NCBI GenBank assembly: GCA_021776115.1
Contig: JAJFGN010000024.1
Location: forward strand, 62,001-126,000
From: Kiloniellaceae bacterium
GTDB taxonomy: Bacteria > Pseudomonadota > Alphaproteobacteria > Kiloniellales > J153
DNA length: 64,000 bases
Reading direction: 5' to 3'
Shown here: piece after piece, positions 58,849 to 64,000 of the stretch
Numbering within the stretch: the first letter of the stretch is position 1
How the letters are laid out: each line of letters starts with the position of its first letter
The notes under the pieces: generated by a model
What the model was told of the DNA's origin: nothing
Databases searched by the model: none
The model's input: only the letters and a program-made list of their open reading frames with translations
Program-made: the position numbers and the translations under genes

Positions 58849-60308
58849 AACCGCGCCTTTTCCCTGGCGCGAGGTTCCTTTCCCAACTTTGGCGCACTGC
58901 CGCCGGCGTTATAGCGCTGTGGATGGTCCTGCTTGGGTCGCCGGTTACCGTCCACGCCGTGACCGTTTTGTTGAGCGACGACAGTATGCACGCGGGCGAG
59001 TTGAGCGTACCGATAGATAAGTCGCAAATTCTTCGTCTTGATGTTCCGTTTGCGGACCTCCTGATCGGCAACGCCGATGTCGCCGACGTCATGGCCCTGA
59101 CCGACCGCACGATCTACGTGCTGGGCAAGGCGGTCGGGTCGACCAGCCTAATGATCTATGGTCGTAACAGATCCCTTCTGGCCGTGTTGGATGTCGTCGT
59201 CGGCCCTGACGCCGAAGGCCTGAACGCCAAGTTGCGCCAGTTAGTGCCCAGCGAGGTGATCGAGGTCCACACCTTAAACGGCTCTCTCGTCCTCAGCGGC
59301 CTTGTCTCCAGCGCCGGACGCATGGCCAAGATTGTGACTCTTGCCGAACGCTTCGCGCCGGGGCTTGTCACCAATCTGCTTTCCGTGCGCGGTAGCCAGC
59401 AGGTCATGCTGAAGGTGCGTTTCGTCGAAGTATCGCGAAACGCGCTCAAGCGTCTCGGTCTCAATTTCGATATCTTCAATGGCGATTTCAGCTTCACCTC
59501 CGGCAATGCCTTCGGCGGAAACCCCGCCGGACTGGGCGGTGTCCGGGGCGCCGGTATTGCGGCCGACACCTTCGGCGCGGGGCTATTCGCGGGCAGTTTC
59601 GGCGCCGCCAGTCTACGCCTGTTGTTTGAAGCCCTCGAAACCAAGGGTATGGCCAAAACCCTGGCGGAGCCAAACCTGATCGCCTTATCGGGCGATACCG
59701 CTAGCTTCCTTGCCGGTGGTGAGTTCCCCATCGAAGTTGCGCAAAGCGGTGCGTCCGCTACCGGCGACGCGGCGATCACCGTCGAGTTCAAGGAATTTGG
59801 AATCTCGCTATCCTTCACGCCGACCGTCTTGGACGACGGCCTGATCAACATGGTGGTGAGCCCTGAGGTCAGCGCGCTCGATTTTTCAGTCTCCGTAAAC
59901 GGCACGCCGGGTCTGACGACACGCCGGGCGACAACCACGGTCGAATTGCGCGACGGCCAGACCTTTGCCATCGCCGGGCTGCTGCAGGAGGATTTCCGGG
60001 ACGCGGTCCGCCAGGTGCCGCTGCTGGGCGATGTTCCCATTCTGGGCAGTCTGTTTCGCAGCAGCGAGTACCAGCGCAACGAAAGCGAACTAGTCATCAT
60101 TGTGGAGCCGCATCTGGTTCGCCCGGCGCCGGTCGGCGCCCTCGCGACCCCGGCCGATAATCTGATCCCGCCGCGTGAACTGGATCTCTGGCTCTATGGT
60201 CTCACCGAAGCGCCAGAATCGGGCACGGCGCCGGAGACCTCGGGTGGAGAATTGAGCGCTGCGGAACTGGGCGGAGAGGCCGGCACACGTGGGCACATTC
60301 TGAAATGA
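58845..60308 (+). CDS. cpaC: Tad pilus secretin CpaC (RcpA)
   Basis: 487 residues from ATG 58845. Signal peptide-like N-terminus (VIALWMVLLGSPVTVHA), a pilus-associated N-domain (VPIDKSQILRLDVPFADLLIGNADVADVMAL), a BON-like segment (TLNGSLVLSGLVSSAGRMAKI), then the secretin core (LLFEALETKGMAKTLAEPNLIALSG, EFGISLSFTPTVLDDGLINM, VPLLGDVPILGSLFRSSEYQR). Outer-membrane channel for the Flp pilus; distinct from gspD at 41.3 kb. Overlaps the following small lipoprotein gene by four bases. Confidence 0.95.
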   Translation: MKPRLFPGARFLSQLWRTAAGVIALWMVLLGSPVTVHAVTVLLSDDSMHAGELSVPIDKSQILRLDVPFADLLIGNADVADVMALTDRTIYVLGKAVGSTSLMIYGRNRSLLAVLDVVVGPDAEGLNAKLRQLVPSEVIEVHTLNGSLVLSGLVSSAGRMAKIVTLAERFAPGLVTNLLSVRGSQQVMLKVRFVEVSRNALKRLGLNFDIFNGDFSFTSGNAFGGNPAGLGGVRGAGIAADTFGAGLFAGSFGAASLRLLFEALETKGMAKTLAEPNLIALSGDTASFLAGGEFPIEVAQSGASATGDAAITVEFKEFGISLSFTPTVLDDGLINMVVSPEVSALDFSVSVNGTPGLTTRRATTTVELRDGQTFAIAGLLQEDFRDAVRQVPLLGDVPILGSLFRSSEYQRNESELVIIVEPHLVRPAPVGALATPADNLIPPRELDLWLYGLTEAPESGTAPETSGGELSAAELGGEAGTRGHILK

Positions 60309-60619
60309 GCCGGGTTGCACGACCGACATGGTGCGCGGCGGCCGCTGCCGCACTCTTTGGACTCGCATCCTGCGCGGAGATCGAATTGGAATCCGGTGCG
60401 CCGGAACCGTCCGTCACCGGCAACATGGGTAAGGATTTCGGCAATGCCGTCTCGCACAACACGGCCCAACACATCGTAGACCCGGTCCCGGCAAACGCCT
60501 TGGCGGGTGCGCCTGCGCTCGATGGGGCACGGGCCGCGGCCGCGTATCGCCGTTATCGCACCGGCACAGTTATCGCTCCGGAAGCAGTCGAGACTACGAA
60601 TTTCGGTCGGGACCAGTAG
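60305..60619 (+). CDS. Short CpaD-like Tad lipoprotein
   Basis: 104 residues with a lipobox (FGLASC, Cys at about 23). The mature part DFGNAVSHNTAQHIVDP and AAAAYRRYRTGTVI recalls the C-terminal end of CpaD (FGCATQ.NLA...DP...YR.G), but the first half of CpaD and its Cys are missing. Small lipoproteins at this place occur in several Tad loci. Start ATG 60305 overlaps cpaC. Likely helps secretin assembly at the outer membrane; inferred from position and motif. Confidence 0.75.
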   Translation: MSRVARPTWCAAAAAALFGLASCAEIELESGAPEPSVTGNMGKDFGNAVSHNTAQHIVDPVPANALAGAPALDGARAAAAYRRYRTGTVIAPEAVETTNFGRDQ

Positions 60620-60627
60620 GGGGCACC

Positions 60628-62325
60628 GTGATTGGGGGTATAAGGCAAAGGGGGTCGCGGCGCGGAGCAGCGCGGCTGTTGGGCGCTGAGGACGGCGCGG
60701 TTGCCCCGATTTTGGCTGTGGCGTTGGTGGGACTGCTCGGCCTTGTCGGATTGGTCTTCGATTTCGGCCGGGCATGGATTTTCCAGACCGATCTGCAAGC
60801 CGCGGTCGACGCCGCCGCCTTGGCTGGCGCGACGCAGTTCGATGGAAGGCCCGGCGCGCGAGCGCGGGCCGTTGCCATGGCGGCCAGCGCGGCAACCCGC
60901 AACTCGGACACTCTCACGGCGCGCTTGGACTCTGCTTCGGTGGATTTCGACACCGCTTTCGCTTGCGAGGCGGAAGGCTGCGCGATGACGAACGGATCGT
61001 TTCGATTCTATTCGAGCTTGACTCCACGTAGCGATGCGCTCAGCGACGCCGAGGCGAAATTTGTTGAGGTCAAGATAGAGCGCAGCTTGCGTCTGGCACT
61101 GGCTAGTTTGGCTGGCGCACCTGCCACGGTGACACCGCGCGCTTCCGCAACCGGCACCTGGGAGCGCTATGCCTGCGGCCGGGCGGCCCTCTTGATCTGC
61201 AATCCCGATGAGCCGCCCGGTAACCGCGACCTGCGCGCCGCCTTCGATCCAGAACCTCATATCGGCAAGGGCATAACCTTGCGTCCAGGCGCCGCGCCGG
61301 GCGCGGGTGCGATGGCCTGGCTCGCGGCCGTGACCTGCGACCCGGCCAACGACACTTGTGTGACGGCGACCGGGACTGGGGCGGTCGCCGACGTCCTGGG
61401 GCGAGTCCTGCCCGCGCAGTCGTGTATTGGCGACGCCCCTCTCTCACCTGCCGCGACCGGCGATCTGGCGGCGGCGATCAATACCCGGCTCGACATTTAC
61501 GCGGGACCTGGCCCGTCGCTCGATCCAGATTTTCAGCCCAGTCCGAACTTCTTGAGCGGGTTGGTTCCACAAGCTGGCGCCGTTGCGGGTGGGAAGCTTC
61601 TCGCGTGCGATTTTCCCGGAGCCCTGGAGCCCGCGGCGCAGCCGTTTCTGGGGCCGGGGCGGCATCCGCCCCTGGGAACCGAACCCTTGGAGCATGTCGG
61701 CTATCCACGCGACAACTGCGCCTATCCGCGCGCCGATGGCACCGCCCCGTCCGACAATTGCATGGCCGTACCGCCGGGCGGTTCGGGACTGCCCGCGGGA
61801 CGCGCCCTGGGGTCCGGCACCTGGGATCTCCCCGCTTACATGGCGCATCACCACCCGGCCCTCGAGTTTTCGGGGTGGACGTTCAACGCCTGTCCCGCAG
61901 GCGCTTGCCGCCTGGGCGCAGACGGCGCTGTCGACTTGGATGGGAACGGACGGCTTAGCCGTTGGGAAGTCAATGTCTGGGAACAGGACGGTCACCCACC
62001 GATCTATGGCCGGCCGCAATGCTTTGGCGGTGGAACGGCGGCCTTGCCGCAAGCCCCGGCGGACTCGCCTCGTGCCGCCGACCGCCGGCTACTTGGCGCT
62101 GTTGCCGCCAACTGCCAGGCAATCGTCACCGCCTTTGGCGCGAACGCCTTACGCGGCGATCGAGTATTGCCGCTGGCCAGCGGCACGCCGACGCTCAGCT
62201 TGTTTTTGAGCGAGGCGGTAGGGGAGCTAGCACCCGATGCGCTTTACGTGGAAATCCTTGGTTCCAGGGCCGTGACCGGTACGCCGCCACTCGTGACCCG
62301 CGACCGCGTGGTGTTGAGCGAATGA
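60628..62325 (+). CDS. TadG-like pilus assembly protein
   Basis: 565 residues, GTG start. N-terminal EDGAVAPILAVALVGLLGLVGLVFDFGRAWIFQTDLQAAVDAAALAGA is the TadG/TadE-like membrane segment with the conserved acidic and aromatic residues. The large periplasmic part is Cys-containing and Pro/Gly-rich, with no clear VWA MIDAS motif. A minor pseudopilin-like protein of the Tad system. Nine bases after the lipoprotein gene, with an ATGA overlap into the next. Confidence 0.85.
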   Translation: MIGGIRQRGSRRGAARLLGAEDGAVAPILAVALVGLLGLVGLVFDFGRAWIFQTDLQAAVDAAALAGATQFDGRPGARARAVAMAASAATRNSDTLTARLDSASVDFDTAFACEAEGCAMTNGSFRFYSSLTPRSDALSDAEAKFVEVKIERSLRLALASLAGAPATVTPRASATGTWERYACGRAALLICNPDEPPGNRDLRAAFDPEPHIGKGITLRPGAAPGAGAMAWLAAVTCDPANDTCVTATGTGAVADVLGRVLPAQSCIGDAPLSPAATGDLAAAINTRLDIYAGPGPSLDPDFQPSPNFLSGLVPQAGAVAGGKLLACDFPGALEPAAQPFLGPGRHPPLGTEPLEHVGYPRDNCAYPRADGTAPSDNCMAVPPGGSGLPAGRALGSGTWDLPAYMAHHHPALEFSGWTFNACPAGACRLGADGAVDLDGNGRLSRWEVNVWEQDGHPPIYGRPQCFGGGTAALPQAPADSPRAADRRLLGAVAANCQAIVTAFGANALRGDRVLPLASGTPTLSLFLSEAVGELAPDALYVEILGSRAVTGTPPLVTRDRVVLSE

Positions 62326-62873
62326 CTTGGAAGTCGAGCATAGGACGGCATCCACAACGGCGTGCTTGCGGCGGGACCGCCTCAGTGGAGTTTGTCCTAA
62401 TACTACCGTTACTCCTCGCCCTCTTCGCTCTCGCTGTCGATGGCGGACGGATGCTGGCGGACTATCACGCCGTTTCAAAGAGCGTGCGCGACGCCACCCG
62501 CTTTTTAGCGCGGACGGAAGCGAGGCCCGGGGCATGCGCTGCAGGAAACCTCGATCGCGGTCAGGCGAATGTGGCGGGCGCCATACGCTTGGTCCTGACC
62601 GGCCGGATCGATGGCGATCCTTTCACCGAAAATCTGGTCGGTGGGTGGCGCGCCGAGAACCTGAGTGAAGCGGCGACCGGGATCGGCGTCTCGCTCGAGT
62701 GCCTGGACAACTCCGGTGCCGCGCTCAACGGGCTTTATGCAGGCGTCGTGGCCATACCCGTCGTTGTCGTTCGCGCTCGTGTACCGTTTCAGCTCGGCCC
62801 CGCGCGCTCGCTCGGCCTTGGTCCGAGTTTCTCCTTGAGTGTTGCACACAAAAGCGCCGTGACCGGGATCTAG
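62322..62873 (+). CDS. TadE-like minor pseudopilin (first)
   Basis: 183 residues from ATG 62322, overlapping the TadG-like stop. N-terminal segment GTASVEFVLILPLLLALFALAVDGGRMLADYHAVSKSVRDATRFLAR is the TadE pattern, with a Glu five residues after the processing Gly region. C-terminal part has two Cys (ACAAGN, ECLDNS). Minor subunit of the Flp pilus. A longer frame from 61962 is only an overlap with the preceding gene. Confidence 0.88.
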   Translation: MTWKSSIGRHPQRRACGGTASVEFVLILPLLLALFALAVDGGRMLADYHAVSKSVRDATRFLARTEARPGACAAGNLDRGQANVAGAIRLVLTGRIDGDPFTENLVGGWRAENLSEAATGIGVSLECLDNSGAALNGLYAGVVAIPVVVVRARVPFQLGPARSLGLGPSFSLSVAHKSAVTGI

Positions 62874-62888
62874 AAGGGCAAGGAACGA

Positions 62889-63518
62889 ATGGGATTCACG
62901 GCAACACACAAGGTGACGGCACAAACCGGGCCTGCGCGTTTTCGCCCCGGCTGCCGCGGCACCTCCACGGTGGAGTTTGCGCTCGTCACACTTATGTTTC
63001 TTGTTGCCGTTCTGGGCGTCGTGGATTTCGCGCGCGCCCTTTGGCAATGGAACCTGGCGGTGCGCGCGACCCAGGTCGGGGTGCGGGCGGCCGTTGTGCG
63101 CGACATTGCGGCCCTGAATTTTCGCCGTTTCGACGGTACGCTGGCCGCCCCGATCGGCGATCCGGTTCCAGTGGCGGCGATCGCACCCAATCCGACGATT
63201 TGTACGCGCGATGGCTGCGGCGCATCTCTTATGTCCTTGGATCCCGACTTTCTCGACGCCGCCGCGTTCGACCGCATCGTGACGCCCATGCGCGCCTACG
63301 ATCGGCGGATCGGCGCCGACAACGTGATCGTTGAGTACCGTCATGTCGGGTTGGGCCTGGCGGGCAATCCGGTTGGACCGGATATCGATCCGGTCATTAC
63401 CGTACGGCTACGCGATCTGAGTTTCGAGTTCCTGGCAATCGCGTTTCTCCAACTCCCGGCAATCGGACTGCCCGATTTCCGGGCCAGTCTGACGGCGGAA
63501 GACGGTCGTGGCTCATGA
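62889..63518 (+). CDS. TadE-like minor pseudopilin (second)
   Basis: 209 residues. GTSTVEFALVTLMFLVAVLGVVDFARALWQWNLAVRATQVGVRAAVVRD is a canonical TadE segment. Starts 15 bases after the first TadE-like gene, with the ATG at 62889, and ends in an ATGA overlap with the cpaE-like gene. Having one TadG-like and two TadE-like genes in a row is the usual TadE/F/G set. Confidence 0.9.
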   Translation: MGFTATHKVTAQTGPARFRPGCRGTSTVEFALVTLMFLVAVLGVVDFARALWQWNLAVRATQVGVRAAVVRDIAALNFRRFDGTLAAPIGDPVPVAAIAPNPTICTRDGCGASLMSLDPDFLDAAAFDRIVTPMRAYDRRIGADNVIVEYRHVGLGLAGNPVGPDIDPVITVRLRDLSFEFLAIAFLQLPAIGLPDFRASLTAEDGRGS

Positions 63519-64000
63519 GGCGAGAGATGGAAAGCAGTAACCTGCTTCGCGTCGCGGCGTTTATGCGGGATCGTGAAAGCGCCGCATCCCTGAGTGCGGT
63601 TAGCGGCGCCATGTCCCGGGCCCGTTTCGAGATTTACAGCGGTTCGCTCGCGCAGGCACTGCAGGCTTCGGCGGCCCAGCAAAGTCCCGACGCTGTCCTG
63701 TTGGAAATTGATCCGCAAGAAGCCGAGAACACCCGGGATTCCGTATCCGTCCTCGGTGAGGCCTTTCCCGGTACGCCCGTGATCGCGACCGCCGCCGGCG
63801 CCGAGCTGGAGTATACACGCCTTCTTATGCGGCTGGGCGTGTTGGACCTGATTCCTCAGCCGATTGAGCACCATGAGCTCTTAAGCGTGTTGGACGATGT
63901 ACGCCGGCGCGCCAAGCGATTGACCGCTCCGCACCGGCCGCCAAGCCGGGTCGTTGCGTTCTTGAAAGCGGGTGGTGGTTGCGGGGCGACAACCCTCGCG
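63515..64000 (+). CDS. cpaE: CpaE/TadZ-like pilus localisation ATPase, truncated by the window edge
   Basis: 162 codons in the window, open to the right edge. N-terminal receiver-like domain (about residues 10-130: VAAFMRDRESAASLSAV, PDAVLLEIDPQ, GTPVIATAAG) in which the phosphoacceptor Asp position is not conserved as such (LLEID), as is common in CpaE. Next comes VVAFLKAGGGCGATTLA, the deviant Walker A of MinD/ParA-type ATPases. CpaE/TadZ positions the Tad pilus at the cell pole. Starts at ATG 63515, overlapping the TadE stop. Confidence 0.93.
   Translation, partial: MRREMESSNLLRVAAFMRDRESAASLSAVSGAMSRARFEIYSGSLAQALQASAAQQSPDAVLLEIDPQEAENTRDSVSVLGEAFPGTPVIATAAGAELEYTRLLMRLGVLDLIPQPIEHHELLSVLDDVRRRAKRLTAPHRPPSRVVAFLKAGGGCGATTLA

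Noticed and set aside
1-64000. CRISPR arrays, prophage, restriction-modification or toxin-antitoxin loci
   Set aside because: No regularly spaced repeats, phage structural genes, methylases or paired small toxin genes were seen.

Overview
The window is GC-rich chromosomal DNA from a Gram-negative alphaproteobacterium. Evidence is the alaC-hom-glpX-recJ block, rplM-rpsI, a class I PHA synthase, DUF1491 and DUF1194 proteins, a Tad/Cpa pilus locus and a type II secretion locus built like those of Rhodospirillales-type genomes. The order-level placement is inference. No phage, IS transposase, CRISPR array or rRNA was seen; the only RNA gene is a tRNA-Glu.

Layout. 1-5.2 kb: truncated enoyl-CoA hydratase, hotdog thioesterase, a PEP-CTERM exported protein behind a near-perfect sigma-54 promoter, rplM-rpsI with terminator, argC, gamma-carbonic anhydrase and a small basic protein. 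5.2-14.5 kb: phaC (reverse), an OmpA-like lipoprotein, alaC-hom-glpX-recJ and a VWA-type DUF1194 protein. 14.5-17.4 kb: tRNA-Glu, small orphans, a detached MlaC-like protein, an AT-rich palindrome-rich spacer and a SleB-type hydrolase. 17.9-25.3 kb: PAS histidine kinase, a HAL-family protein without the catalytic Ala-Ser-Gly triad, a TAXI-type binding protein, and two DNA-glycosylase-family proteins. 25.4-31.4 kb: pyrimidine salvage (upp plus a yeast-type cytosine deaminase) convergent with a BMP-type nucleoside ABC operon that has an attenuator-like hairpin and a RutR-like dyad upstream. 31.7-44.5 kb: type II secretion genes (prepilin peptidase, E, F, G-J, L, M, C/N-like, D, K) with a REC-PilZ regulator on the opposite strand in the middle. 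44.6-49.9 kb: an apparent operon joining a complete partner-switching module (GAF-SpoIIE phosphatase, RsbW-like kinase, STAS protein) to an Mla-type lipid ABC transporter (E, F, D, auxiliary lipoprotein). 50.2-54.5 kb: a REC-PAS-like protein and a BTAD/AAA regulator. 54.5-57 kb: GDP-mannose and UDP-galactose sugar genes. 57.6-64 kb: Tad pilus genes (flp, cpaB, cpaC, short CpaD-like lipoprotein, TadG-like, two TadE-like, start of cpaE).

The strongest leads are: (1) the partner-switching/Mla operon, in which the STAS protein sits where MlaB would and carries a phosphorylatable DSSG motif next to its own kinase and phosphatase; (2) two copies of a palindromic element that each exactly fill the gap between co-oriented genes of an operon (between the two nucleoside permeases and between gspE and gspF), with arm sequences that differ between copies but stay complementary within each copy; (3) the HAL-family protein with Cys-Pro-Gly where the MIO cofactor should form; and (4) the sigma-54-driven PEP-CTERM gene.
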